A stretch of DNA of 60,548 nt from RGIG6353 sp964558655 (GCA_964558655.1 CAZLEX010000006.1:1-60548), one strand, 5' to 3'; positions 44,403 through 54,518 are shown, counted from the stretch's first letter. Numbers and translations are program-made. The notes: generated from the sequence alone by a model not told the origin.

Positions 44403-45908
44403 TCATTTTATGGGAGTATTTTTTTCTTTTTGTATAACATCATGTGCCCCACCCTCGACAATACTGGTTGCGGAAACAAGCGTTAATTTAGCTTTTTGCT
44501 GCAATTCGGGAATACTGAGTGCACCGCAATTACACATAGTGGATTTTACCTTATTCAAAGACAATGCAACATTATCCTTCAAACTTCCGGCATAAGGAAC
44601 ATAAGAATCAACACCCTCTTCAAAAGAAAGTTTTTTATCGCCGCCAAGATCGTATCGTTGCCAATTGCGTGCCCTATTGGAACCTTCACCCCAGTACTCT
44701 TTATAATAAGTTCCGCCTATATTCACTTTGTTTGTCGGACTTTCGTCAAAACGGGCAAAATATCTTCCGAGCATTACAAAATCGGCTCCCATTGCAAGTG
44801 CTAATGTTATGTGATGATCATAAACAATTCCACCGTCGGAACAAACAGGAACATATATACCCGTTTCTTTAAAGTATTCATCTCTGGCTTTACAAACATC
44901 AATAAGTGCAGTCGCCTGTCCTCTTCCTATACCTTTTGTTTCTCTGGTTATACAAATCGATCCGCCACCTATACCGACTTTTACAAAATCCGCACCTGAC
45001 TCAGCTAAAAAACGAAAACCGTCTGCATCAACAACATTTCCGGCTCCTACCTTCACGCTGTCTCCGTACTTTGAACGAATCCATTCAATCGTAATTTTCT
45101 GCCATTCTGAAAATCCTTCGGAAGAATCAATGCACAGAACATCGGCACCGGCATCAACAAGTGCAGGAACTCTCTCGGCATAATCACGCGTATTTATTCC
45201 GGCACCGACTACATATCTTTTCGAAGCGTCTAACAGCTCATTTGGGTTTTGCTTGTGAGTGTCATAGTCTTTTCTGAAGACAAAATAACAAAGCTGTCCG
45301 GCATCGTTAATAATCGGAAGCGAATTGAGCTTATTGTCCCAAATTATATCGTTAGCCTCTTTTAAAGTCGTTCCCTCTTTGGCAACTATTAACTGTGAAA
45401 AAGGCGTCATAAAATCTTTTACTTTCGCAGATAAGTCCATACGGCTTACTCTGTAATCTCTTCCTGTAACTATACCGAGCAATTTTCCTTCGGAACTGCC
45501 GTCAGATGTTACCGCAACAGTCGAATGTCCCGTTCTTTCCTTTAATTCAACGACATCTGCCAATGTATCATCGGGTTTTACATTTGAATCACTTTTCACA
45601 AATCCGGCTTTATATCCTTTTGCACGGGCTACCATTGCAGCTTCATCTTCAATTGACTGAGAACCGTAAATAAACGAAACTCCTCCTTCGGTCGCAAGTG
45701 CAACGGCCAGTCTGTCACCGGAAACCGATTGCATTATTGCCGAAACCATCGGTATATTCATTGTTATCGAGGATGTTTCACCTTTTTTAAATTTTACGAG
45801 AGGCGTTTTCAAACTTACATTTGCAGGTATGCATTTGCTTGATGAATAACCGGGTATAAGTAAATATTCGTTAAAAGTATGCGACGGCTCGTTAATAAAA
45901 GTTGCCAT
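44403..45908 (-). CDS. guaB: IMP dehydrogenase, Tritrichomonas-like subtype
   Basis: A 501-residue IMPDH, oxidising IMP to XMP with NAD toward GMP. The TIM barrel is interrupted by a CBS pair (about 95-220). The catalytic Cys319 lies in GIGGGSICITRETKGIGRG and the flap dyad Arg418-Tyr419 in RNWQRYDLGG. From memory these numbers and much of the surrounding sequence match the Tritrichomonas foetus enzyme rather than the usual bacterial type (GPGSICTTR). AAGGAGG precedes the ATG. It ends the pyr run, 2 bases after pyrB, and links it to the purine operon. Confidence 0.93.
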   Translation of the reverse strand: MATFINEPSHTFNEYLLIPGYSSSKCIPANVSLKTPLVKFKKGETSSITMNIPMVSAIMQSVSGDRLAVALATEGGVSFIYGSQSIEDEAAMVARAKGYKAGFVKSDSNVKPDDTLADVVELKERTGHSTVAVTSDGSSEGKLLGIVTGRDYRVSRMDLSAKVKDFMTPFSQLIVAKEGTTLKEANDIIWDNKLNSLPIINDAGQLCYFVFRKDYDTHKQNPNELLDASKRYVVGAGINTRDYAERVPALVDAGADVLCIDSSEGFSEWQKITIEWIRSKYGDSVKVGAGNVVDADGFRFLAESGADFVKVGIGGGSICITRETKGIGRGQATALIDVCKARDEYFKETGIYVPVCSDGGIVYDHHITLALAMGADFVMLGRYFARFDESPTNKVNIGGTYYKEYWGEGSNRARNWQRYDLGGDKKLSFEEGVDSYVPYAGSLKDNVALSLNKVKSTMCNCGALSIPELQQKAKLTLVSATSIVEGGAHDVIQKEKNTPIK

Positions 45909-45910
45909 TT

Positions 45911-46999
45911 TTAATCCTCCTTTTTTACAGCACTATGTTCACAGTAAGCACAGCGAACATTCTGTTTTTCGTCTTGTATAAAATAATTTTTTATCTCTTG
46001 CTCAATATTTGTGATGCATTTTTGATTGTCACATGAATAAGAAACAGATTCAAAAAAATCAGCACAGGGGTTCTTTTTTGAAGTATATTTATCGGAAAGA
46101 AGTGTCAAAATCAATGCTTTTCGCATGTATTTTCCGTTTTCTGCCTGTTTAAAATAACAAGCACGCGGATCATCATCAATTTCAACGCTTATTTCATTAA
46201 CTCTCGGAAGCGGGTGCAATACACAGGTATCGGCTTTACACAGCTTCATCTTATTTGTATTAAGCACATAACTGTCTTTGAGTTTTTCGTACATTTGAAG
46301 GTCATCGAAACGCTCTTTCTGTATACGAGTCATGTAAATTACATCGAGTAAAGGAAGAGAATCCTCCAACGAGGATGTTTCGAAATATTCCATTGCTTTT
46401 TTTTCTAAAATGCCCTTTTTAACAAAATCCGGTAATTTCAATTCATTTGGAGAAATGAGTATAATTTTAATATTCGGGAAGAGCGAAAGTGCTGAAATCA
46501 GCGAATGTACGGTTCTGCCGTATTTTAGATCACCGCAGAAACCTACCGTTATATCACCTATTTTCCCTTTTTCGCGTTTTATTGTAAATAAATCAGCTAA
46601 TGTTTGCGTAGGGTGACAATGTCCACCGTCGCCTGCATTTATTACGGGTATGCTTGCCGCACGCGACGCAACAAGCGGTGCCCCTTCAAGCGAATGACGC
46701 ATTGCAATTATATCGGCATAAATGCTTACAATTTTAGCGGTATCCGAAACACTTTCTCCTTTTGAAACAGAAGAAGTATCGGCACTTGAAAAACCTAAAA
46801 CCGAACCTCCAAGCTCAAGCATTGCGGCTTCAAACGAAAGTCTTGTTCTCGTTGACGGCTCATAAAAAAGAGTAGCAAGCTTTTTGCCTTTACAAGCTTC
46901 GGAATATTTTGATGGGCCATTTGCTATATCTTCAGCCAACTCCATTAAATCAAGAAGTTCTTGCTTTGAAAAATCAGATATGTCGATAAGACTTCTCAT
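45911..46999 (-). CDS. pyrB: Aspartate carbamoyltransferase with C-terminal PyrI-like zinc finger
   Basis: A 362-residue protein. Residues 1 to about 305 are a complete catalytic chain: FYEPSTRTRLSFEAAM and SVSKGESVSDTA bind carbamoyl phosphate, GDGGHCHPTQTLADL and HPLPRVNEI bind substrates. About 55 extra residues follow, with Cys323, Cys328, Cys350 and Cys353 (CxxxxC-x21-CxxC), the pattern of the zinc domain of PyrI. The PyrI nucleotide-binding domain is absent, so allosteric control by CTP/ATP is not expected. The ATG at 46999 follows GGAG and overlaps the pyrE stop by 4 bases. Confidence 0.93.
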   Translation of the reverse strand: MRSLIDISDFSKQELLDLMELAEDIANGPSKYSEACKGKKLATLFYEPSTRTRLSFEAAMLELGGSVLGFSSADTSSVSKGESVSDTAKIVSIYADIIAMRHSLEGAPLVASRAASIPVINAGDGGHCHPTQTLADLFTIKREKGKIGDITVGFCGDLKYGRTVHSLISALSLFPNIKIILISPNELKLPDFVKKGILEKKAMEYFETSSLEDSLPLLDVIYMTRIQKERFDDLQMYEKLKDSYVLNTNKMKLCKADTCVLHPLPRVNEISVEIDDDPRACYFKQAENGKYMRKALILTLLSDKYTSKKNPCADFFESVSYSCDNQKCITNIEQEIKNYFIQDEKQNVRCAYCEHSAVKKED

Positions 47000-47634
47000 G
47001 ATTTTTCTCCAATCCAACTCTCGTCAGACGGATTATTTCTGAATTTTATAAGTTTTTTCACATCACTTTCGGCAATATATCCTTCGTTTGCCGCAACTTG
47101 TGCAATAACATCAAAATTCGTGAGCGAAACATTTTTTACATTCGCTTCTGCGAGTCTTTCTATACCTTTTTTCATGCCGTATGTAAAAATGCTTGCTATA
47201 CCCAAAACTTCAGCACCGGCTTCACGAAGAACATTTACAACTTCCAATACGCTTCCGCCAGTTGAAATGAGGTCTTCAACCACTACGACCTTTTGACCTT
47301 TTTCAAGTTTACCTTCTATTTGATTTTGTCTGCCGTGATCTTTAGCACCGGAACGAACATATCCCATAGGTAATTGCATAATTTGTGCCGTAATAGCCGC
47401 ATGAGCAATTCCCGCGGTTGATGTTCCCATAAGTACTTCGACATCCGGATAATTTTCTCTGATTATCTGTGCAAGACCGTTTTCAACATCGGTTCTTACC
47501 GAATGATCCGAAAGTGTAAGCCTATTATCACAGTAAACGGGACTTTTTATTCCGCTTGCCCAAGTAAATGGTTCATTCGGACGAAAAAATACAGCTCGAA
47601 TTTTCAACAAATCTTTTGCAATAAGTTCTTTCAT
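46996..47634 (-). CDS. pyrE: Orotate phosphoribosyltransferase
   Basis: A 212-residue enzyme joining orotate and PRPP to give OMP. The PRPP loop is VVVVEDLISTGGSVLEV; AGIAHAAITAQIMQLPMGYVR supplies the flexible-loop region with Lys in SGAKDHG. AAGGAG precedes the ATG. Stop overlaps pyrB. Confidence 0.95.
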   Translation of the reverse strand: MKELIAKDLLKIRAVFFRPNEPFTWASGIKSPVYCDNRLTLSDHSVRTDVENGLAQIIRENYPDVEVLMGTSTAGIAHAAITAQIMQLPMGYVRSGAKDHGRQNQIEGKLEKGQKVVVVEDLISTGGSVLEVVNVLREAGAEVLGIASIFTYGMKKGIERLAEANVKNVSLTNFDVIAQVAANEGYIAESDVKKLIKFRNNPSDESWIGEKS

Positions 47635-47655
47635 TTTTATTCTCCTTAAATCAGC

Positions 47656-48354
47656 TTAATCAACAAACTCAGCAACACAACGCTCATATGCCGCAACCGG
47701 ATCTTCGGCCGCTGTTATCGGTCTACCTACAACTATGTAATCGGAACCGATCGCTTTGGCATCGGCGGGTGTCATAACCCGTTTTTGATCTCCGACATCG
47801 TTATCGGCAAATCGAATACCCGGAGTAACGGTTAGAAAATTGTCTCCGCAAATTTCATGAACTTTGCCGGCTTCAAGCGGTGAACAAACAACTCCGTCAA
47901 GACCGGATTTTTTTGCGTTCAATGCATAGTGCATAACAACTTTATCAATCGGTTCATGAATTAAAAGATCATTTTCCATACTTTCCTGATCCGTTGAAGT
48001 CAGCTGTGTCACAGCTATAAGCAAAGGACGCGTACCGTCGGAACGGGTGAGTCCTTCAAGAGCGGCTTCCATCATACGCACTGTTCCCGATGCATGAAGA
48101 TTGCACAAATCAACATTCAATTCGGATAAAACACTCATGGATTTTTTTACAGTATTGGGAATATCATGAAGCTTTAAATCAAGAAAAATTTTATGACCGC
48201 GTGATTTGATTTCCTTAACTATCTGAGGTCCCTGCGAATAAAAAAGTTCCATTCCTATTTTTACAAACGGTTTCCTTTGAACAAATTTGTCAAGAAAAGA
48301 AAACACATCTTCCTTCGTTGCGAAATCACACGCAACAATTACATCTTTTCCCAT
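47656..48354 (-). CDS. pyrF: Orotidine 5'-phosphate decarboxylase
   Basis: A 232-residue OMP decarboxylase, last step to UMP. VIVACDFATKED starts strand 1; the catalytic DLKLHDIPNTV and the phosphate loop YIVVGRPITAAEDP are intact. GGAGG lies in the end of pyrD; the pyrD stop and pyrF ATG overlap by one base. Confidence 0.95.
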   Translation of the reverse strand: MGKDVIVACDFATKEDVFSFLDKFVQRKPFVKIGMELFYSQGPQIVKEIKSRGHKIFLDLKLHDIPNTVKKSMSVLSELNVDLCNLHASGTVRMMEAALEGLTRSDGTRPLLIAVTQLTSTDQESMENDLLIHEPIDKVVMHYALNAKKSGLDGVVCSPLEAGKVHEICGDNFLTVTPGIRFADNDVGDQKRVMTPADAKAIGSDYIVVGRPITAAEDPVAAYERCVAEFVD

Positions 48355-49265
48355 TATTTTGCACCTCCTACAATACTCGAAAGCGAGTCAATTTTATATT
48401 TTTTCATAGTGCTCGGTAAACTCAAAATGATATCCCTCGATGCATACGGATTAATTAAATTGGCGGCACCAACCTGAACTGCGGTAGCTCCGGCAAGCAT
48501 CATTTCAATAACATCTTCCGCTGTTGAAACTCCTCCCATTCCTATAACCGGAATTTTTACGGCATTGGCAACCTGATAAACCATTCTGACAGCGACCGGA
48601 AAAATTGCGGGGCCGGAAAATCCTCCCATTTTGTTCGCAATAACCGGTTTTTTTGTTTTTAAATCAATTCTCATTCCGAGCATAGTATTAATTAAACTTA
48701 ACGCATCTGCTCCCGCTTCTTCACAAGCTTTAGCTATCGACACGATATCCGTAACATTTGGAGAAAGTTTAAGAATTACCGGCTTTCTCGTCACTTTTTT
48801 CACAGCTTTCGTGATTTCGGCAGCAGCTTCCGGAGATGTACCGAAACTCATACCGCCTCCATGAACATTCGGACAGCTTATATTAACCTCTATCCAGCCG
48901 ACTTGCTCACAAGTATCAATCTTTTTGCAAGTTTCCGCATACTCCTCTACCGAAAAACCGCTGACATTGGCCATAACTTTCTTGTGAAAACACTTTTTTA
49001 ATCTCGGAAGCTCAGTGGATATAACATTATCAACTCCCGGATTCTGTAAACCGACCGCATTTATTAATCCCGATGTACATTCGGCAATTCTCGGAGTGGG
49101 GTTGCCAAATCGCGGTAATGCGGTTGTTCCTTTAAACGAAAATGTACCAAGTATATTGATATCATAAAGCTCGGCAAACTCCCAGCCGTAACCGAAAGTA
49201 CCGCTTGCGGGAATTACGGGATTATCAAGCGTAATTCCGCATAAATCAACACTCATATTTTCCAC
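48354..49265 (-). CDS. pyrD: Dihydroorotate dehydrogenase, class 1B catalytic subunit
   Basis: A 303-residue FMN enzyme oxidising dihydroorotate with NAD through PyrK. Markers: NPVIPASGTFGYG, VNISCPNVHGGGMSFG (catalytic Cys) and VIGMGGVSTAEDVIEM. I keep the GTG at 49265, 7 bases after GGAGG; the ATG at 49256 is too far. It overlaps the pyrK end by 13 bases. Confidence 0.95.
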   Translation of the reverse strand: MENMSVDLCGITLDNPVIPASGTFGYGWEFAELYDINILGTFSFKGTTALPRFGNPTPRIAECTSGLINAVGLQNPGVDNVISTELPRLKKCFHKKVMANVSGFSVEEYAETCKKIDTCEQVGWIEVNISCPNVHGGGMSFGTSPEAAAEITKAVKKVTRKPVILKLSPNVTDIVSIAKACEEAGADALSLINTMLGMRIDLKTKKPVIANKMGGFSGPAIFPVAVRMVYQVANAVKIPVIGMGGVSTAEDVIEMMLAGATAVQVGAANLINPYASRDIILSLPSTMKKYKIDSLSSIVGGAK

Positions 49266-49987
49266 AGTATTTCCTCCTTATACATTACAGGCCCGTCTTT
49301 ACAAATTCGTTTACAACCGGTAATCGTTTTACAAGAGCACCCCATACAAGCGCCAAAACCGCATCCCATTCGTTCTTCAAAGCTGAACTGTCCTGAAGTT
49401 TTTGAAGATGAATATACGGCTTTAAGCATGGGTTCCGGACCGCAAGTATAAAAATAAGAATAATCAAGATCTTTCATTGCGTCGGTTACATACCCACGCA
49501 CACCGTAAGAACCGTCAACAGTTGCGACGGATACATCTATACCTAAAGAACGAAATTCATTTTCAAAAAAAATTTCACTTTCGGTGTTAAAACCCATTAT
49601 CACACGTGGTTTTTTGCCTTCCGATATCAGTCTTTTGGCAAGCATATAAAGAGGAGGAACGCCAACTCCGCCTCCAATAAGCAGAGGAGTACTTCCGGAC
49701 TCGGACAACGAATAACCATTGCCGAGTCCTGTTAAAATATCGAGAGACTCACGCGTTAGTTTGCTCATTTTTTCCGTTCCCGTACCAACTACTTTATAGA
49801 TGAGCACGAGAGTGTTTTCGATTACATCACAAACCGATATCGGACGCCTCAAAAACAATCCGTCGAGTTTAATATTAACAAACTGTCCGGGAGCTGTAAT
49901 GTCCGATGTATCACCGGTAAGTTCCATTAAATACACATTATCTGCAATTTTTATGTTCTTTTCTACGGTAAAATAACTTTGTTTCAT
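49253..49987 (-). CDS. pyrK: Dihydroorotate dehydrogenase electron transfer subunit
   Basis: A 244-residue FAD/[2Fe-2S] protein passing electrons from PyrD to NAD. FAD binding: GLFLRRPISVCDV; NAD binding: LLIGGGVGVPPLYMLAKR; cluster cysteines lie in MGCGFGACMGCSCKTITGCK. Three start ATGs compete; the one at 49987 has GAGG at 5 bases. The frame overlaps the carB stop if the ATG at 50002 is used. Confidence 0.93.
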   Translation of the reverse strand: MKQSYFTVEKNIKIADNVYLMELTGDTSDITAPGQFVNIKLDGLFLRRPISVCDVIENTLVLIYKVVGTGTEKMSKLTRESLDILTGLGNGYSLSESGSTPLLIGGGVGVPPLYMLAKRLISEGKKPRVIMGFNTESEIFFENEFRSLGIDVSVATVDGSYGVRGYVTDAMKDLDYSYFYTCGPEPMLKAVYSSSKTSGQFSFEERMGCGFGACMGCSCKTITGCKRICKDGPVMYKEEILWKI

Positions 49988-49994
49988 CATAACC

Positions 49995-52900
49995 TCAAGC
50001 ATCTATGGTAGAAATGGTCAAAGTAGTTTCTTCAAGTACATCGAGCAGAACCCGAACGGTATCAAGAGATGTAAATATCGTCACATTATTTTCCGTTGCG
50101 AAAGAACGGATGTAATAACCGTCACTTGCCTCGCCTTCAGCACCGATTTCACGGGTATTGATGATATATGCAATATGCCCTTGACGGATCGCTTCTTCTA
50201 TTTCGGTACTTCCCTCCTGAATCTTTTTCAGAACATGTGTCCTTATTCCGTTATCTTTGAGGAAAGCGGCTGTCCCTTCGGTAGCTTGTATGTTGAATCC
50301 CAAATTGTAAAAACGTCGAATTAAAGGAAGTACTTCTTCTTTATCTTTGTCGGCTATCGTAGCAAAGACGGTACCGTAATTTTGTAAATGGGTACCCGCT
50401 GCCTGTAGGGCTTTATATAATGCTCGATTCAGCTTATCATCATAACCGATTGCTTCTCCCGTTGATTTCATCTCAGGAGAAAGATATGCATCAAGACCTC
50501 GTATTTTGTTAAACGAAAATACAGGGACCTTTACATACCACCTTTTCTTTTCTTCGGGATAAATATCGAAATATCCCTGTTCTTTCAGCGTCTTTCCCAA
50601 AATAACTTCCGTTGCGATATCGGCAAGGCTGTAACCTGTCGCTTTTGAAAGGAAAGGAACGGTTCTCGAAGATCTGGGATTAACTTCTATAACAAACACA
50701 TTCTCATCTTCATCGACTATAAACTGTATGTTATACAAACCAACAATTCCAATTCCCAAACCGAGTTTCTTTGCATACTGCAATATGATACCTTTAACGC
50801 GATCGGAAATACTGAAAGTCGGATATACACTTATTGAGTCACCGCTGTGAACACCTGTGCGTTCAACCAATTCCATAATACCGGGTACAAATACATCTCT
50901 GCCGTCGCAAATGGCATCAACTTCAACTTCTTTTCCCTGAATGTATTTATCAACCAAAACAGGTTTATCTTCATCTATTTCAACAGCAGTCTTAAGATAG
51001 TGGCGAAGCTGTTTTTCATTTGCGACAATTTGCATTGCTCTCCCGCCTAAAACAAAGCTGGGGCGAACCAACACGGGATAACCTATTTCTTCTGCCGCAC
51101 GAATTCCGTCTTCGATTTTTGTAACAGCTTTACCGTGCGGCTGTGGAATTGCAAGCTCCTGAAGCACTTTTTCAAAACTGTCACGGTTTTCTGCACGCTC
51201 TATTGCGGCACAATCAGTTCCGATAATCTTTACTCCCCTGTCCATAAGCGGCTGTGCAAGATTTATCGCTGTCTGTCCGCCGAGTGATGCAATAATCCCT
51301 TCGGGTTTTTCAAATTCTATTATATTCATTACATCTTCCGGAGTAAGAGGCTCAAAATAGAGTTTGTCAGCAGTGGTGTAATCGGTTGAAACAGTTTCCG
51401 GATTGTTATTCACAATTATCGCTTCATATCCGGATTTCCTAATGGTCGTAACAGCGTGAACCGTAGAATAATCGAATTCAACACCCTGACCTATACGAAT
51501 CGGTCCTGCTCCAAGAACAATTATCTTTTTCTTATCGGAAAGCCTTGAAGCGTTTTCACCCGTATATGACGAGTAAAAATACGGAATATATGCATTTGTG
51601 TGACAAGTATCAACCATACGGTAAACGGGGAAAATATTATTTTTGCGTCTAAATTCAAAAACATCGATTTCCGTCATTTTCCAAAGCCGTGCAATGTATG
51701 AATCGCTAAATCCCATCTTTTTTGCACTTATAAGAATATCTTTGTTTCCGATATTTTCCGCAAGCTGTTTTTCTTTATTTACTATGTTTAGAATAGCTTC
51801 AAGGAAAAACGAAGTTATCATCGTTATTTTGTGAATTTCATTAACCGATACACCTCTGTGAAGGAGTTCGGCAATTCCGAAGATGTTATCATCACGCGTC
51901 TCGGAAATATACTTTAAAATTTCTTCATTGGAAAGCATATCAAACTTCGACCGATATATGTGCACAACACCGTTTTCGAGCGAGCGTATGGATTTTAACA
52001 AACATTCTTCGAGAGTTGATCCGATGCCCATGACCTCTCCCGTAGCCTTCATCTGAGTACCGAGAATATTGGATGCACTCGTAAATTTATCGAACGGAAA
52101 TCTCGGAAGTTTAGCGACAACATAATCAAGCTGAGGTTCAAAAGCGGCTGTAGTATTGGCTATTGATATTTCATCCAGTGTCATACCGACCGCAATTTTT
52201 GCCGTAACCCGTGCAATCGGATATCCGCTGGCTTTTGAAGCGAGTGCCGAAGAACGGGAAACTCTCGGATTGACTTCGATAAGATAGTATTCCGACGAAG
52301 TAGGATTGAGAGCAAACTGTACATTGCATCCGCCTTCGATTTTAAGTTCGCGAATAATTTTCAACGCACTGTCGTTTAGCATTTTTAAATCGTGGTCATT
52401 TAAAGTCATAATCGGAGCGACAACTATGGAGTCGCCCGTATGCACGCCCACCGGATCGACATTTTCCATTCCGCATATGGTAATGGCTTTATTCGTGGAA
52501 TCACGCATTACTTCAAATTCAATTTCTTTATATCCTTTAACGCTTTTTTCAACCAAAACCTGATGAACCGGTGACAGCTTAAATGCGTTTGTTCCTATTT
52601 CAACAAGTTCTTCTTCGTTATAGGCAAAACCGCCACCTGTTCCGCCGAGAGTGAAGGCGGGACGAAGCACTACCGGATATCCTATTTTCTCAGCAGCAAC
52701 TTTAGCTTCATCAAGGCTGTAAGATATCTCGGAAGGAATTGTAGGTTCTCCTATAGATTGACAAAGTTCTTTAAACAGCTCTCTGTCTTCGGCTCTTTCA
52801 ATGCTTGTCGAATCGGTTCCGAGCAATTCTACCCCACATTCTTTCAACACACCCTTTTTCTGAAGCTGCATGGCAAGATTTAATCCTGTTTGTCCTCCAA

Positions 52901-53168
52901 TGCCGGGAACTATCGCATCAGGTCTTTCGTATCTTAAAATTTTTGCAATATATTCAAGTGTTAAAGGCTCCATGTACACTTTATCCGCTATAGCGGTATC
53001 AGTCATAATAGTTGCGGGATTTGAATTGCAAAGGACTACTTCATATCCTTCTTCTTTCAAAGCAAGACACGCCTGTGTACCCGCATAGTCAAATTCAGCC
53101 GCCTGTCCTATTACTATAGGCCCGGAGCCGATAATCAAAATTTTTTTAATGTCCGTTCTTTTTGCCAT
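49995..53168 (-). CDS. carB: Carbamoyl phosphate synthase large subunit
   Basis: A 1057-residue protein with two ATP-grasp halves (KKILIIGSGPIVIGQAAEFD and KIIVLGAGPIRIGQGVEFDY) and a C-terminal MGS allosteric domain. It makes carbamoyl phosphate for PyrB. The glutaminase subunit carA, normally next to it, is not in this cluster or window. GGAGG precedes the ATG. Confidence 0.96.
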   Translation of the reverse strand: MAKRTDIKKILIIGSGPIVIGQAAEFDYAGTQACLALKEEGYEVVLCNSNPATIMTDTAIADKVYMEPLTLEYIAKILRYERPDAIVPGIGGQTGLNLAMQLQKKGVLKECGVELLGTDSTSIERAEDRELFKELCQSIGEPTIPSEISYSLDEAKVAAEKIGYPVVLRPAFTLGGTGGGFAYNEEELVEIGTNAFKLSPVHQVLVEKSVKGYKEIEFEVMRDSTNKAITICGMENVDPVGVHTGDSIVVAPIMTLNDHDLKMLNDSALKIIRELKIEGGCNVQFALNPTSSEYYLIEVNPRVSRSSALASKASGYPIARVTAKIAVGMTLDEISIANTTAAFEPQLDYVVAKLPRFPFDKFTSASNILGTQMKATGEVMGIGSTLEECLLKSIRSLENGVVHIYRSKFDMLSNEEILKYISETRDDNIFGIAELLHRGVSVNEIHKITMITSFFLEAILNIVNKEKQLAENIGNKDILISAKKMGFSDSYIARLWKMTEIDVFEFRRKNNIFPVYRMVDTCHTNAYIPYFYSSYTGENASRLSDKKKIIVLGAGPIRIGQGVEFDYSTVHAVTTIRKSGYEAIIVNNNPETVSTDYTTADKLYFEPLTPEDVMNIIEFEKPEGIIASLGGQTAINLAQPLMDRGVKIIGTDCAAIERAENRDSFEKVLQELAIPQPHGKAVTKIEDGIRAAEEIGYPVLVRPSFVLGGRAMQIVANEKQLRHYLKTAVEIDEDKPVLVDKYIQGKEVEVDAICDGRDVFVPGIMELVERTGVHSGDSISVYPTFSISDRVKGIILQYAKKLGLGIGIVGLYNIQFIVDEDENVFVIEVNPRSSRTVPFLSKATGYSLADIATEVILGKTLKEQGYFDIYPEEKKRWYVKVPVFSFNKIRGLDAYLSPEMKSTGEAIGYDDKLNRALYKALQAAGTHLQNYGTVFATIADKDKEEVLPLIRRFYNLGFNIQATEGTAAFLKDNGIRTHVLKKIQEGSTEIEEAIRQGHIAYIINTREIGAEGEASDGYYIRSFATENNVTIFTSLDTVRVLLDVLEETTLTISTIDA

Positions 53169-53201
53169 ATTGAGCCTCCTGAAATAATATATCTAAATTT
53201 T

Positions 53202-54422
53202 TTAATCAATGTAAGAATATACCGTTTTGCCCTTATAAACAGTATAAAGACATTTTCCGTACAAGTTCATACTGTCAAACGGTGTCGCTCTGCCAAATGA
53301 TTTAAAATCGTCGGGGGTAACCGTATATTCGGTATTTAAATCCCATATGCTAAAGCCTGTATCTTCTTCCAGCTTAAAGCGTTTAACGGGATTTGTATAA
53401 AAAAGCGGAAGCAATTTTTCAAGTGAAATTATTCCGTTCTTTACCAGTTTAGTATATAAAACCGGAAATGCAGTCTCAAGTCCCACAACTCCGAACAAAC
53501 TGTCCTTCAATCCTCTCGATTTTTCTTCTTGCGAGTGAGGTGCATGGTCTGTAGCTATCATATCAATAGTACCGTCTAAAATACCTTCAATCAAAGCAAT
53601 TCGGTCATCAGCGGAACGAAGAGGAGGATTCATTTTAAATCTTCCGTTCTCCTGTAAATCGTTTTCATCCAACACAAGATAATGCGGTGCCGTCTCACAA
53701 GTAACATCAAGTCCGGATTTTTTTGCATTGCGTATTAAATCAACGCTTTCCTTAGCGGAAATGTGACAAACATGATATGAACAGCCTGTTTTCGCAACAA
53801 GATTAAGATCTCGCGATATTTGTTTATATTCACTTTCTGAGGAAATTCCTTTATGATTGTGAAGACTGCAATACACACCGTCATGAATATATCCCCCGTT
53901 CAAAAGAGAATTATCTTCGCAATGTGCGACAATAAGTTTATTAAGAGATTTTGCACGCAGCATAGCCTCTTCCATAACAGAATCGTCCTGAACTCCTCTT
54001 CCGTCATCGGAAAAAGCGACTGTCGAATCTGCCATACCTTCCATATCGGAAACTGCCATGCCCCTCTCTCCTACCGTAATGGAACCGTACGGATATACTT
54101 TAATGACAGCATCTCTGTCGATAATGTCAATTTGCTTCTGAAGATTTTCCAGGCAGTCCGGAACCGGCAATAAATTCGGCATTGTGCAAACTGCCGTATA
54201 TCCTCCTGCGGCTGCACTGTATGTACCGGAAGCTATTGTCTCTTTATAAGAAAAACCCGGCTCACGAAAATGCACATGCACATCGCAAAAACCGGGAAAA
54301 ACAAAATAACGCGGATTTTTAGAGACAGGGAGAGTGAGAGACGAGACAAAAGAGGAAATATCAGCATTGATTTTGCACGATTTTTCCGGCGTCATTACAG
54401 TCAACTTTTCCATGTCGAACAT
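53202..54422 (-). CDS. pyrC: Dihydroorotase
   Basis: A 406-residue zinc amidohydrolase, third step to UMP. Metal ligands: GFCDVHVHFREPG, IVAHCEDNSL, CHISAKESVDLIR and MIATDHAPHS; the bridging-Asp region is AFSDDGRGVQ, as in the Bacillus type. I choose the ATG at 54422 because AGGAAGG lies 8 bases before it; in-frame ATGs as far as 54479 lack a site. First gene of the pyr operon. Confidence 0.93.
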   Translation of the reverse strand: MFDMEKLTVMTPEKSCKINADISSFVSSLTLPVSKNPRYFVFPGFCDVHVHFREPGFSYKETIASGTYSAAAGGYTAVCTMPNLLPVPDCLENLQKQIDIIDRDAVIKVYPYGSITVGERGMAVSDMEGMADSTVAFSDDGRGVQDDSVMEEAMLRAKSLNKLIVAHCEDNSLLNGGYIHDGVYCSLHNHKGISSESEYKQISRDLNLVAKTGCSYHVCHISAKESVDLIRNAKKSGLDVTCETAPHYLVLDENDLQENGRFKMNPPLRSADDRIALIEGILDGTIDMIATDHAPHSQEEKSRGLKDSLFGVVGLETAFPVLYTKLVKNGIISLEKLLPLFYTNPVKRFKLEEDTGFSIWDLNTEYTVTPDDFKSFGRATPFDSMNLYGKCLYTVYKGKTVYSYID

Positions 54423-54518
54423 AGATTTTACCTTCCTGAACATTCTTAAAAAAGTCTTTCGGCAGCACATAAAAAGCATTACATATTAACGAAAGAACTT
54501 TAAAATCAATTTTAAGAA

